Assembly (NCBI GenBank): GCA_021776215.1
Contig: JAJFGI010000269.1
Location: 1-37,752, forward strand
Reading direction: 5' to 3'
Length of the DNA: 37,752 nucleotides
Source of the DNA: Kiloniellaceae bacterium
GTDB taxonomy: Bacteria > Pseudomonadota > Alphaproteobacteria > Kiloniellales > J153
Both the position numbers and the translations under genes were made by a program. Positions 22,782 through 31,128 of the stretch are shown here, one piece after another (within the stretch, counting starts at the first letter, position 1; the number at the start of each line of letters is the position of its first letter). The notes beneath the pieces were generated by a model, which was not told where the DNA came from, made no database searches, and worked only from the letters and a program-made list of their open reading frames with translations.

Positions 22782-23855
22782 TCAGCGGCGCGGCATCAGG
22801 ACCGTGTAGTCCAGATCGAGGATCAGGGCCGGGTCCGCCTGGGCGCCACCATCGCCGGCGGCGGGGAAGCCGCTTGCCGGTCGCTCCTTGGCCGCCAGGG
22901 TGCGCAGGCGCAGGGCGCCGACATCGGTGCGTCCGGGCACCTCGATCCTGTCGCGCACCTCGCTCCAGGCATAGACCGTATCGCCGGCGAAGCACGGGGC
23001 AACGTGACGGCCGCCATTGATGGCGGCGATGCGGAAACCATTGCCCAGGCCGTTGAAACTGAGCGCCCGGGCCAGTGAAATAACATGCCCGCCATAGACG
23101 ATGCGCCGGCCGAAGCGGCCGGCCGCGGCGGCCTGTTGGTTGAAATGCACCTTGGCCGTGTTCTGGTAGAGGCGGGTGGCCATCTGGTGCTCGGCCTCTT
23201 CGATGGTAATGCCGTCCACATGGTCGATGCGCTCTCCGGCCGCATAGTCGTCCCACAGGTGCGGCGAACCGGCCAGCGCCGTGTCGTAGGCGGCGACCGT
23301 CAATCCGGCGGGAATCCGCAGATCCGCCGCGGCGACCGAATCAGGCAAATCCGGTGTTTCCGGCGGCGCCGGTGCCGCCGCCGGATCGCGCTTGTTCACC
23401 ATCACCCAACGGATGTAATCGAGCACCGTTTCGCCGCGCTGATTGAGGCCGGTGGTGCGGACCGTGACCACGCCGGTCTTGCGATTGGAATTCTCCTTCA
23501 GGCCGATCACCTGACTGGTGGCGCTCAAGGTATCGCCCGCATACACCGGCACGCCGAAGACGCACCCCGCATAGCCCAGGTTGGCCACGGCATTGAGCGA
23601 CACATCCGGCACCGTCTTGCCGAAGACCATGTGAAAGACCAGCACATCGTCGACCGGCGCACTCGGCAATCCCAGCGCCTGGGCGAAAGTATCGGCGCAA
23701 TGCAGGGCGAATCGGGTGCCGGTCAGGGCGATATAAAGCGCCTGATCGCCGGCGGTCACCGTGCGCGGTGTCGCGTGGACCAGGGTCTCGCCGAGGCGAA
23801 AATCCTCGAAGAAGCGGCCGTGTTCGGTCTTTGCTCCGGACCCCGATGCGTTCAT
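22782..23855 (-). CDS. mch: Mesaconyl-CoA hydratase-like MaoC-family dehydratase
   Basis: The protein is 357 residues, close to known mesaconyl-CoA hydratases, built from two hot-dog (MaoC-like) halves. The start region FFEDFRLGETLVHATPRTVTAG begins at residue 15 and is characteristic. The first half contains LYIALTGTRFALHCAD and the second contains IVYGGHVISLARALSFNG. The enzyme hydrates mesaconyl-C1-CoA to beta-methylmalyl-CoA in the ethylmalonyl-CoA pathway, cytoplasmic. The frame stays open upstream across the neighbouring lyase gene, but that part is antisense-like noise; the ATG at 23855 gives the family N-terminus. It lies 14 bp downstream of the CoA-ester lyase gene, which fits the pathway. 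Other MaoC substrates remain possible. Confidence 0.88.
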   Translation of the reverse strand: MNASGSGAKTEHGRFFEDFRLGETLVHATPRTVTAGDQALYIALTGTRFALHCADTFAQALGLPSAPVDDVLVFHMVFGKTVPDVSLNAVANLGYAGCVFGVPVYAGDTLSATSQVIGLKENSNRKTGVVTVRTTGLNQRGETVLDYIRWVMVNKRDPAAAPAPPETPDLPDSVAAADLRIPAGLTVAAYDTALAGSPHLWDDYAAGERIDHVDGITIEEAEHQMATRLYQNTAKVHFNQQAAAAGRFGRRIVYGGHVISLARALSFNGLGNGFRIAAINGGRHVAPCFAGDTVYAWSEVRDRIEVPGRTDVGALRLRTLAAKERPASGFPAAGDGGAQADPALILDLDYTVLMPRR

Positions 23856-23869
23856 GGCCGGCCCCCGTG

Positions 23870-24748
23870 TCAGCTTTCCTGCAGGGCGGCGATGGCCTCG
23901 GCCAGGGCGACCAGCCGCTTGGCGTTCTCCACGTGCAGGTTCTCGATCAGCTTGCCGTCGACGACGACCACGCCCTTGCCCTGCGCCGCCGCTTCGGCAT
24001 GGGCGGCGATGATACGCTTGGAGAAGGCGACCTCCTCGTCGGACGGCGCGAACACCTCGTTCGCCTTGGCGATGGTCTTCGGATGAATCAGGGTCTTGCC
24101 GTCGAAGCCGAGCTCCAGGCCCTGGACGCAGGCCTCGGCGAAGCCGTCGTCGTCGGCGAGATCCAGGTGCACCCCGTCGACGATGGCGAGGCCGAAGGCG
24201 CGCGCCGCGAGCAGGCACAGGCCAAGCGAGGTCAGCACCGGCAGGCGCGCGTCGGTGTGGCTGGCTTGCAGTTCCTTGACCAAATCCGAGGTGCCCATGA
24301 CCAGGCAGGAGACGCGTTTGCTGGCCCCGGCCACGCTTTCCGCGTGGAGCATGCCGAGCGGGGTCTCCATCATGCACATGATGCCCATGCTCTCCGGCGC
24401 GCCGGCGCCGACCATCTGCATCTCCAGATCGTGGACCATGGCCGCGCTCTCCACCTTGGGCAGGAGGATGGCGTCGGCGCCACTGGCGGCGACCGCCGCC
24501 AGATCCTCGTGGCCCCAAGGTGACTCCAGGGGATTGATGCGCACGATGATCTCACGCCGGCCATAGCCGCCGGCCTTGACCGCCTCGACGATCTGGGTGC
24601 GGGCCAGGGCCTTGGCGTCGGGCGCGACCGCATCCTCGAGATCGAGGATAAGGGCATCGGCCGCCAGGCCGCGGCCCTTTTCCAGCGCCCGGGCGTTGGA
24701 GCCAGGCATATACAAAACACTGCGCCGCGGGCGGGCGGTGGCTGTCAT
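23870..24748 (-). CDS. HpcH/HpaI-CitE family CoA-ester lyase (malyl-CoA lyase/thioesterase type)
   Basis: The protein is 292 residues, a TIM-barrel CitE-like enzyme. It has RRSVLYMPGSNARALEK (8-24), DLEDAV (36-41), the substrate Arg in VRIN (Arg70), metal ligands Glu128 (METP) and Asp155 (GTSDL), and the C-terminal GFDGKTLIHPKTI. It could be the beta-methylmalyl-CoA/L-malyl-CoA lyase (Mcl1) that follows Mch, or the malyl-CoA thioesterase paralogue (Mcl2). Length and the N-terminal RRSVLYMPG pattern fit the shorter Mcl2/CitE-like branch rather better, so no symbol is given. It is first in a two-gene operon with mch and has a GAGGGAG-type ribosome site. Confidence 0.88.
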   Translation of the reverse strand: MTATARPRRSVLYMPGSNARALEKGRGLAADALILDLEDAVAPDAKALARTQIVEAVKAGGYGRREIIVRINPLESPWGHEDLAAVAASGADAILLPKVESAAMVHDLEMQMVGAGAPESMGIMCMMETPLGMLHAESVAGASKRVSCLVMGTSDLVKELQASHTDARLPVLTSLGLCLLAARAFGLAIVDGVHLDLADDDGFAEACVQGLELGFDGKTLIHPKTIAKANEVFAPSDEEVAFSKRIIAAHAEAAAQGKGVVVVDGKLIENLHVENAKRLVALAEAIAALQES

Positions 24749-24834
24749 GGAATCCCTCTCCCTCTTTGCTCCAATGCCGCCGGAATCCGGCAGCGACTAT
24801 ACCCGCTGCGCGGGGCGTGGCAAGGTGAGCCGCC

Positions 24835-25692
24835 ATGAACATCCTGTCCATTCAATCGCATGTCGCCTATGGCCACGTGGGCAACGCGGCGGCGGTCTTT
24901 CCGTTGCAGCGCCTGGGTTTCGAGGTCTGGCCGGTGCACACAGTGCAGTTCTCCAACCATCCCGGCTATGGCGGCTGGCAGGGCCAGGTCTTTTCCGCCG
25001 AGCATATCGGCGCCGTTATCGACGGCTTGGCCGCCCGTGGCGCCCTGGGCGCCTGCGATGCGGTGCTCTCCGGCTACCTCGGCACGGCCAGCCTGGGCGA
25101 GGCGGTGGCCGCCGCCGTAAGCCGGGTGCGCGCCGCCAATCCGGCGGCCCTCTACCTGTGCGATCCGGTGATGGGCGATGCAGGGACCGGCCTCTACGTG
25201 CGCGACGACATCCCCGCCTTCCTGCGCGCCCGCGCCGTGCCGCTGGCCGATGTGCTGACCCCCAACCTGTTCGAGTTGCAGCAGCTTGCCGGGTGCGCCA
25301 TTGCCGACCGGACCGAGGCGGTGGCGGCGGCGCGACGGCTGCTCGCCCTGGGCCCCAAGGTCATCGTTATAACCAGCCTGCGCCACGACGAAACACCGGC
25401 GGATGCGATCGACATCGTGGCGGTCACCGCGGACGGCGCCTGGAGGGTGCGCACCCCGTTCCTGGCCTTCGATCCGCCGCCCAACGGGGCCGGCGACGCC
25501 CTGGCGGCCTTGTTCCTGGCGCATTATCTGCGCACCCGGCAGGCGGCGGCGGCCTTGGCCGAGGCGGCCGCGGCGGTCTTCGCCGTCATCTCGGCCACGC
25601 ACGCCGCCGGCACCCGCGAGTTGCAACTCATCGCCGCACAGAACGAGATGGTGCGCCCCAGCCGCCGGTTCCCGGCGGAGCGATTCTCCTAA
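24835..25692 (+). CDS. pdxY: Pyridoxal kinase
   Basis: The protein is 285 residues. It begins MNILSIQSHVAYGHVGNAAA, typical of PdxY/PdxK, and has HPGYGGWQG (42-50), the nucleotide-site motifs DPVMGD (110-115) and TPNLFE (142-147), and the ribokinase-superfamily catalytic motif NGAGD (217-221, Asp221 as base). It phosphorylates pyridoxal with ATP in the vitamin B6 salvage pathway. The start follows AAGGTG. The gene is divergent from the CoA-ester lyase gene (86 bp apart) and converges on the glycosylase gene with a 4-bp stop overlap. Confidence 0.95.
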   Translation: MNILSIQSHVAYGHVGNAAAVFPLQRLGFEVWPVHTVQFSNHPGYGGWQGQVFSAEHIGAVIDGLAARGALGACDAVLSGYLGTASLGEAVAAAVSRVRAANPAALYLCDPVMGDAGTGLYVRDDIPAFLRARAVPLADVLTPNLFELQQLAGCAIADRTEAVAAARRLLALGPKVIVITSLRHDETPADAIDIVAVTADGAWRVRTPFLAFDPPPNGAGDALAALFLAHYLRTRQAAAALAEAAAAVFAVISATHAAGTRELQLIAAQNEMVRPSRRFPAERFS

Positions 25693-26903
25693 CCAACCGC
25701 CCGATCGTAACCCTGTTCGAAGACCAGCCGGTCGGCACCGGTGAATTTCCGAATCCGCTCCAGCTCCGCCTCGAGCTTGCGCCGGCGGCCGGCCGTCAGA
25801 CGCACGTTCGGCTCCAGCCACAGGCGCTTGACCCGCAAGGCGCCCTCCTGCCGCGCGTGCTTCATGTCGATGCGGCCGACGAACCGCGCGCCTTCCAGCA
25901 ACGGAAACACGTAGTAACCGTATTGGCGCCTAGCGGCGGGCACGAATACCTCGATGCGGTAGCGAAATCCGAACAGGCGCTCGGTGCGAGCGCGGTCGCG
26001 CAGCGCCGGGTCGAACGGGCTGAGCACGCGCAGCCGGGCCGGCGGCGGCGGCGCCAACCGCTCCCGGTAGTCGGCGCCGGCAAAACACAGGCGTGGCTTG
26101 CCGCCGTTCGCCGGCTCCACCGCCACCTGTCGCAAATCCGTGCCCAGGCGCGCGGCGCACCACTCGGCCGCCTCCTTGGGGGAGACGGCGTCCCAAAACG
26201 CCGCCAGCTCGCCGGATGTGGCGAAGCCTAGGCGGTCGAGGGCGCTGCGGCAGGCCCAGTCCACCGTTTCATCGCGGGAAACGGTGGCGGCGCGGTGTGC
26301 CGCCGGGATCACCCGCTCGCTCAGGTCATACACCTTCTGAAAGCCGTCGCGCCGGGCCACGGCGACCTCGCCCGTGCGCCACAGGTATTCCAGCGCCGTC
26401 TTGGCCGGATGCCAGTCCCACCACGTGCCGCCCGACTGCTTTGGGTCGCCGCGCAACTGGTTGGGCGCCAAATCGCGGGCCCTTGTCGGCCCGTCCCGTT
26501 CGATCGTGGTGCGGACCCCGTCGATCAGCTCTTCGAAGCCGGAGCGCCGCCATTTCCGCCAGCGCGAGCGCAGGTCGTCCTGAATATGTGCAAAACGGTG
26601 CCGCCAGTGGGGGTAGAAGACGGACGGGATAATGGCCGCATCATGGGTCCAGTTCTCGAAGACCGCTCCGTCGTCCTCGTGCAGCGCACGCAGATCGTCG
26701 CGGCGGTAGGTCTGGTTGCGGGAGAACAGGATTTGGTGGTGGGCGCGCTCGACCGTGTTGATGCTATCGATCTGCACGAAGCCGATGTGTGTGATCAGAT
26801 CGCGCAGACCATCTTGCCCGAGAGCCTGGCGCGGCGGACTCGCCAGACCCTGCAGGTGCAGGAGCCAATGCCGCGCATCGCGGTTGCGAATCAGATCGGT
26901 CAT
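25689..26903 (-). CDS. YcaQ/AlkX-type winged-helix DNA glycosylase
   Basis: The protein is 404 residues, normal for the HTH_42 (formerly DUF1006) family. The catalytic QxD motif of the AlkX/YcaQ branch is present as QIDSIN (Gln44, Asp46), followed by RAHHQILFSRNQTY. Tandem winged-helix segments and a C-terminal LSPFDPALRDR region complete the pattern. E. coli YcaQ unhooks interstrand DNA crosslinks, so a repair role against alkylating crosslinkers is inferred. It lies 50 bp downstream of asd on the same strand and could be read from asd, although an inverted repeat (GGCCGG/CCGGCC, 26904-26930) sits in the gap. Its stop overlaps pdxY by 4 bp. Confidence 0.88.
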   Translation of the reverse strand: MTDLIRNRDARHWLLHLQGLASPPRQALGQDGLRDLITHIGFVQIDSINTVERAHHQILFSRNQTYRRDDLRALHEDDGAVFENWTHDAAIIPSVFYPHWRHRFAHIQDDLRSRWRKWRRSGFEELIDGVRTTIERDGPTRARDLAPNQLRGDPKQSGGTWWDWHPAKTALEYLWRTGEVAVARRDGFQKVYDLSERVIPAAHRAATVSRDETVDWACRSALDRLGFATSGELAAFWDAVSPKEAAEWCAARLGTDLRQVAVEPANGGKPRLCFAGADYRERLAPPPPARLRVLSPFDPALRDRARTERLFGFRYRIEVFVPAARRQYGYYVFPLLEGARFVGRIDMKHARQEGALRVKRLWLEPNVRLTAGRRRKLEAELERIRKFTGADRLVFEQGYDRAVG

Positions 26904-26953
26904 GGCCGGCCATTAGACCATGGTCCGGCCGAATCACATACCCGGCGGTCGCT

Positions 26954-27970
26954 CTAGCTCAGGTGATCCCGCACCAGGCGCTCGGCGATTTGCACCGCGT
27001 TCAGAGCCGCGCCCTTGCGCAGGTTGTCGGAAACGATCCACAGGGACAGGCCGTTCTCGACCGTCGGATCGGTGCGGATCCGGCTCACATAGACCGCATC
27101 CTCGCCCACACACTCGGCGGGAGTCACATAGCCTTCGTCGGCGCGGTGATCGACCACGCTCACCCCCGACTGGGCGCGCAGGGCGGTGCGCGCCTGCTTC
27201 TCGCTGATGGGCTTCTCGAATTCGATGTTGACCGCCTCGGCATGGCCGATGAAGACGGGCACGCGCACACAGGTGGCCGTTACCTTGATCGCCGGATCGA
27301 GGATCTTCTTGGTTTCGGCCGCCATCTTCCATTCTTCCTTGGTGGAGCCATCATCCATGAAGGCGTCTATGTGGGGAATCACGTTGAAGGCGATCTGCTT
27401 GGTGAATTTTTCCGGCGCCTGGCGCTCGTTCACATAGATGCTGCGGGTCTGATTGAAGAGCTCGTCCATACCCGCCTTGCCGGCGCCGGAGGTCGATTGG
27501 TAGGTGGCCACCACCACGCGCTTGATGCGCGCCAGATCGTGCAACGGCTTCAGCGCCACGACCATCTGGATGGTCGAGCAGTTGGGATTGGCGATGATGT
27601 GCCGCTTGGTATAGCCGGCGATGGCGCCCGGGTTCACCTCGGGCACCACCAGGGGTACATCCGGGTCCATGCGGAAATACGAGGTGTTGTCGATGACCAC
27701 GGCGCCCGCCTTGGCGGCCCGCGGGCTGTATTCCGCCGAAATTTTGGCGCCCGGCGATGACAGGACGATCTCCCGCCCCTTGAAGTCATAACGGGCGAGA
27801 TCGTGCACTTTTAGCGTGTGATCCTCGCCAAAGGAGACGGTGCTGCCGGCCGAACGCTCCGAGGCGAGTGCGACCACGTCGTCGGCCGGAAAGGCGCGCT
27901 CCGCCAGGGTCGAAAGGATCTCCCGACCCACGGCCCCCGTCGCGCCCACCACTGCTACCTGATAGCCCAT
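26954..27970 (-). CDS. asd: Aspartate-semialdehyde dehydrogenase
   Basis: The protein is 338 residues. The NADP-binding loop is VVGATGAVGRE (7-17). The catalytic cysteine lies in NPNCSTIQMVVAL (Cys131), followed by STSGAGKAG (159-167), and the acid/base His is in IGHAEAVNIEF (His243). It converts aspartyl phosphate to aspartate semialdehyde, feeding lysine/diaminopimelate, threonine and methionine synthesis. The ATG at 27970 gives MGYQVAVVGATG, the family start; an open extension of 28 codons upstream is rejected. It is divergent from the DUF962 gene, with 86 bp between the two starts. Confidence 0.97.
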   Translation of the reverse strand: MGYQVAVVGATGAVGREILSTLAERAFPADDVVALASERSAGSTVSFGEDHTLKVHDLARYDFKGREIVLSSPGAKISAEYSPRAAKAGAVVIDNTSYFRMDPDVPLVVPEVNPGAIAGYTKRHIIANPNCSTIQMVVALKPLHDLARIKRVVVATYQSTSGAGKAGMDELFNQTRSIYVNERQAPEKFTKQIAFNVIPHIDAFMDDGSTKEEWKMAAETKKILDPAIKVTATCVRVPVFIGHAEAVNIEFEKPISEKQARTALRAQSGVSVVDHRADEGYVTPAECVGEDAVYVSRIRTDPTVENGLSLWIVSDNLRKGAALNAVQIAERLVRDHLS

Positions 27971-28056
27971 CGCCGCCGCTTCCGTTCTTGCCTTAGAGTG
28001 TAGCCTACGTCGCCATGAGTTAAGGCTCTTTTGCCCGATTGGCAAGGATCGCAACG

Positions 28057-28395
28057 ATGCGCAACGAGATTGGCAGCTATGCCGAGTTCTGGCCGGTCTA
28101 TCTGCAGGCGCACAGCCGCGCCGCCAATCGGCACCTGCATGTCGTTGGCACGGGCCTGGGGCTCCTGCTTCTTGCCGGCGGGGTCCTGACCGCCGACTGG
28201 CGGCTCATTCCCGCGGCGATCGGGATCGGCTATGGCTTCGCCTGGGCGGGTCATTTTTTCGTGGAAGGCAACCGGCCGGCGACCTTCGGCCATCCGCTTT
28301 GGTCGCTTGTCAGCGATTTCCGTATGCTTGGCATGGCCCTGACCGGGCGCCTCGAGGATGAGCTGCGCCAGCACGGCGTCTCGGCGCGCAAATGA
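28057..28395 (+). CDS. Mpo1-like / DUF962 family membrane protein
   Basis: The protein is 112 residues. It has the DUF962 pattern: YAEFWPVYLQAHSRAANRHLH at the N-terminus (His-rich metal site), two hydrophobic stretches, and GHFFVEGNRPATFGHPLWSL (64-83). The yeast member Mpo1 is an Fe(II)-dependent 2-hydroxy fatty-acid dioxygenase, so an iron-dependent lipid oxidation at the membrane is a reasonable inference. The ATG at 28057 is preceded by AAGGA at suitable spacing; an upstream TTG-started form is less likely. The TGA stop is the first part of the terminator hairpin that follows. Confidence 0.9.
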   Translation: MRNEIGSYAEFWPVYLQAHSRAANRHLHVVGTGLGLLLLAGGVLTADWRLIPAAIGIGYGFAWAGHFFVEGNRPATFGHPLWSLVSDFRMLGMALTGRLEDELRQHGVSARK

Positions 28396-28435
28396 AAAGG
28401 CCGCCCCCGGGATAATCCCTGGGGAGCGGCCTTTT
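28395..28435. terminator. Bidirectional intrinsic terminator
   Basis: A long, nearly perfect hairpin: AAAAGGCCGC (28395-28404) pairs with GCGGCCTTTT (28426-28435), the inner CCCC pairs with GGGG, and GGGA pairs with TCCC around a 3-base loop, with two single-base bulges. The stem ends in A4/T4, so each strand has a short T-tract. It separates the convergent DUF962 and small secreted protein genes and can serve both. Confidence 0.88.
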
Positions 28436-28460
28436 CGCACGGTCGCGGCCTATCCGGATA

Positions 28461-28649
28461 TCAGTTCGAGCTGTTCTCCGGGATTGGCGTATAGGGTGCG
28501 TCCGCATCGCCGGTCGAGGCCGTCTGCGTTTCGAGGCTGACGCTCTGCGATCCCGAATTGGAACCGCAGCCGCTCCCCGCAAAGGCCGATCCGGCCGAGG
28601 CGGCAACGATACCCAACGCCACCGCAATCAGTGCTAAGGTTTTAGACAC
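28461..28649 (-). CDS. Small secreted protein with Sec signal peptide, function unknown
   Basis: The protein is 62 residues, starting at GTG 28649. Residues 1-24 form a classical signal peptide (MSKTLALIAVALGIVAASAG then SAFA), with cleavage predicted after Ala24 (AFA). The mature part is about 38 residues, rich in Ser, Gly, Thr and Asn, with a single Cys (Cys28) and an acidic, Pro-containing end (PYTPIPENSSN). The Cys context GSGC is not a clean lipobox, so a periplasmic or secreted protein is more likely than a lipoprotein. Expression signals are unusually complete: a strong promoter, a 14-base Shine-Dalgarno match and a strong terminator. I recognise no family. Confidence 0.8.
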   Translation of the reverse strand: MSKTLALIAVALGIVAASAGSAFAGSGCGSNSGSQSVSLETQTASTGDADAPYTPIPENSSN

Positions 28650-28650
28650 C

Positions 28651-28664
28651 GGATCACCTCCTTT
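28651..28664 (-). promoter_or_regulatory. Full-length Shine-Dalgarno sequence
   Basis: The minus strand reads AAAGGAGGTGATCC, complementary over all 14 bases to the canonical 3' end of 16S rRNA, seven bases from AGGAGG to the GTG start of the small secreted protein. Most genes here show only four to six matching bases. It implies very efficient initiation, compensating for the GTG start, or a special translational control. Confidence 0.8.
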
Positions 28665-28684
28665 CGCTGTTGAAGATACGGCCC

Positions 28685-28713
28685 AGGATAGGCGTGTCGT
28701 TTTCGCCGGTCAA
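28685..28713 (-). promoter_or_regulatory. Promoter of the small secreted protein gene
   Basis: On the minus strand TTGACC (28708-28713) and TATCCT (28685-28690) are separated by exactly 17 bp. The -35 matches consensus at five positions and the -10 at four. The predicted start near 28678 leaves a leader of about 29 bases that is mostly the Shine-Dalgarno region. Confidence 0.6.
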
Positions 28714-28729
28714 TCGTCGCGCGCGCCCA

Positions 28730-29194
28730 TCACGGCCTGACCGGGATCACGTTTACGCCAAGATCATAGACCAGATAGCCGCCGTAGTAGGCCGTCGTCA
28801 GGAGCAGGCCGACCCCGATCAGGCCAGCAAAAGCCACCATCCAGGCTCGGCCGCCGGTCAACGCCACGCCGCGCCAGCCGGCCAAAAGGCGCACGGCCGC
28901 AAGGCCGCCAAATAGCACCAAGGTGCTGATCCCAAGCGTCTCGTGAAATTCGAGGGGCGGCTCCGGAAAGCCCAGGTCAATGGCCCGGTCCAGGGCAATA
29001 TCCCCGAACAGAGCCGCCGCCGCGGCCAGCACCGTGCCGGCGACTAGGACCGCAAGGGCCATCGGCGGCACGCCCTGGCGCGCCGCCAGGTTGCCGCCCC
29101 GCGCGACGACCACGAGGTCGAGGGCAATCACAAGCATGAACAAAACGATCGGAAAATGCACAAGCATCGGGTGAATACGTTCGATGGCGACCAT
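28730..29194 (-). CDS. DUF2231-family four-helix membrane protein
   Basis: The protein is 154 residues with four predicted transmembrane helices. The N-terminal motif IHPMLVHFPIVL (7-18), with two His residues, and HETLGISTLVLFGGLA mark the DUF2231 family, found near cytochromes and suspected to bind heme or take part in membrane redox processes; no reaction is established. The ATG at 29194 follows AGGAG at a spacing of nine bases. It stands alone: leuB ends 145 bp upstream and the promoter of the small secreted protein lies just after its stop. Confidence 0.88.
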   Translation of the reverse strand: MVAIERIHPMLVHFPIVLFMLVIALDLVVVARGGNLAARQGVPPMALAVLVAGTVLAAAAALFGDIALDRAIDLGFPEPPLEFHETLGISTLVLFGGLAAVRLLAGWRGVALTGGRAWMVAFAGLIGVGLLLTTAYYGGYLVYDLGVNVIPVRP

Positions 29195-29339
29195 AGGTTG
29201 CCGCTCCTACTGGTTGGCGATTCTGTTAAGACGGCGCGCGAAAGGGTGCCCGCCGAAGGTTGCGGAACAAGACCACGCCGTCCTTACGCCGTCCTTACGG
29301 GCGGCGCCGGTCCGTGATGGGCTGGCAGGTGCTGCTGGG

Positions 29340-30452
29340 TTAGGCCGCGAGCTTGTCCAGCTCGGCCACAATCGCCTTACCCATCTCCGCGGTGGAAATC
29401 GCGGTTCCGCCGGGTCCGGCGATATCCGCCGTGCGCTTGCCCGAGGCGAGGACCGCCTCGACCGCCCGCTCGATGAGCGCCGCATCGTCGTCGAGATCGA
29501 AGGAATAACGCAGCATCATGGCGAAACTGAGCACACAGGCCAGCGGATTGGCCACCCCCTTGCCGGTGATATCCGGGGCCGAGCCGTGTACCGGCTCGTA
29601 GAGCGCCTTGCGCCGGCCGCTGGCATCCACGTCACCAATGGAGGCGGACGGCAGCATGCCCAGCGACCCGGTGAGCATGCCCGCCTCGTCGGAGAGCATG
29701 TCGCCGAACAGGTTGTCGGTGACGATCACATCGAACTGCTTGGGATTGCGCACCAACTGCATGGCACAGTTGTCGGCGTACATGTGGGTCAAAGCCACGT
29801 CGGCGTAGTCGGCATCGTGCAGCTTCTGCACTTCCTGCCGCCACAGGACACCGGATTCCATCACGTTGGCCTTCTCCACCGAGCAGAGCTTGTTGCCGCG
29901 CTTGCGGGCCAACTCGAAGGCCACGCGGGCGACCCGGTGAATCTCCGGGGTCGTATAGACCTGGGTGTTGACGCCGCGGCGGGTGCCGTCGGGCAAATCC
30001 TCGATCCCGCGCGGGGTGCCGAAATAGACGCCGCCGGTCAGCTCGCGCACGATCATGATGTCGAGGCCCGAGACCACCTCGGGCTTGAGCGACGAGGCAT
30101 CGACCAGGGCATCGAAGCAGATCGCCGGGCGCAAATTGGCATAGAGCGCCATGTCCTTGCGCAGGCGCAGCAGGCCGCGTTCCGGCTTTTTCTCGAAGGG
30201 CAGATCGTCCCACTTGGGCCCGCCGACGGCGCCGAGCAGCACCGCATCGGCCGTCATCGCCTTGTCCATGGTGGCATCAACCAGGGGCATGCCGTGCTTG
30301 TCGATGGCGGCGCCGCCAACCAGATCCTCATCCACATCGAAGCGCACCGCCTGGCGCCTGTCGAACCAGTCGACGACCCGGCGCACCTCGGTCATGACCT
30401 CGGGCCCGATGCCGTCGCCGGGCAGAATCAATAGTTTCTTGTTCGCAGGCAT
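29340..30452 (-). CDS. leuB: 3-isopropylmalate dehydrogenase
   Basis: The protein is 370 residues, normal for proteobacterial LeuB. It opens [16 protein letters not shown], and has [13 protein letters not shown]-like substrate residues (here [21 protein letters not shown]), the metal/substrate region [12 protein letters not shown], and [18 protein letters not shown] for NAD binding. It oxidises and decarboxylates 3-isopropylmalate in leucine synthesis. It is the last gene of the leuC-GFA-leuD-leuB group, 37 bp after leuD. An 11-bp perfect tandem repeat (29275-29296) lies just downstream of its stop. Confidence 0.97.
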   Translation of the reverse strand: MPANKKLLILPGDGIGPEVMTEVRRVVDWFDRRQAVRFDVDEDLVGGAAIDKHGMPLVDATMDKAMTADAVLLGAVGGPKWDDLPFEKKPERGLLRLRKDMALYANLRPAICFDALVDASSLKPEVVSGLDIMIVRELTGGVYFGTPRGIEDLPDGTRRGVNTQVYTTPEIHRVARVAFELARKRGNKLCSVEKANVMESGVLWRQEVQKLHDADYADVALTHMYADNCAMQLVRNPKQFDVIVTDNLFGDMLSDEAGMLTGSLGMLPSASIGDVDASGRRKALYEPVHGSAPDITGKGVANPLACVLSFAMMLRYSFDLDDDAALIERAVEAVLASGKRTADIAGPGGTAISTAEMGKAIVAELDKLAA

Positions 30453-30489
30453 GGGCCGCGCCGTCCTTCCGTCAGAGCCGTCGAAAAAA

Positions 30490-31101
30490 TCAGGGATTGA
30501 GCCATGGCTGGCTGGTTCGCTGCCGGGCCTCGTAGGCCGCGATCTTGTCGGCCTTCTGCTGGGTCAGGCCGATATCGTCCAAGCCGTTGAGCAGACAGTG
30601 CTTGCGGAACGCATCGACGTCGAAATGCAGGATGCCGCCGTCCGGGCCGGTAATCTCCTGTTTCTCCAGATCGACGGTGACCACCGCGTTGGCGCCGCGC
30701 TGAGCATCGTCCATCAGCAGATCGACCTGTTCTGCGGGCAGGACGATGGGCAGGATGCCGTTCTTGAAGCAGTTGTTATAGAAGATATCGGCGAAGCTAG
30801 GGGCGATGACGCAGCGTATGCCCGCATCCAGCAGCGCCCACGGCGCATGCTCGCGGGATGAGCCGCAGCCGAAATTCTCCCCGGTCACCAGGATCTTCGC
30901 GTTCTTGTAGGCCGGCTGGTCGAGAACGAAACCCGGCTTCGGTTTGCCGGCTTCATCGAAACGCATCTCGTAGAACAGGCCCTCGGCAAGACCCGTGCGC
31001 TTGATGGTCTTGAGAAACTGCTTGGGGATGATCTTGTCGGTGTCGACGTTGACCAAGGGCAGCGGCGCCGCAACGCCGGTCAGCCTGTCGAATTTCTCCA
31101 T
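30490..31101 (-). CDS. leuD: 3-isopropylmalate dehydratase small subunit
   Basis: The protein is 203 residues. It has the LeuD N-terminus with [20 protein letters not shown] (14-33), the [17 protein letters not shown] signature (about 74-90) and [21 protein letters not shown]. It forms the swivelling domain partner of LeuC in the isomerisation of 2- to 3-isopropylmalate. It is separated by 27 bp from the GFA-family gene upstream and by 37 bp from leuB downstream, all on the minus strand. Confidence 0.97.
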   Translation of the reverse strand: MEKFDRLTGVAAPLPLVNVDTDKIIPKQFLKTIKRTGLAEGLFYEMRFDEAGKPKPGFVLDQPAYKNAKILVTGENFGCGSSREHAPWALLDAGIRCVIAPSFADIFYNNCFKNGILPIVLPAEQVDLLMDDAQRGANAVVTVDLEKQEITGPDGGILHFDVDAFRKHCLLNGLDDIGLTQQKADKIAAYEARQRTSQPWLNP

Positions 31102-31128
31102 GTCGCGAGCCCTCCCTGTCCCCGCGCC

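Noticed and set aside
23856-24518. Extension of the mch frame upstream to a protein of 578 residues
   Set aside because: The upstream part lies in the wrong frame of the well-supported CoA-ester lyase gene; the hydratase begins at 23855.
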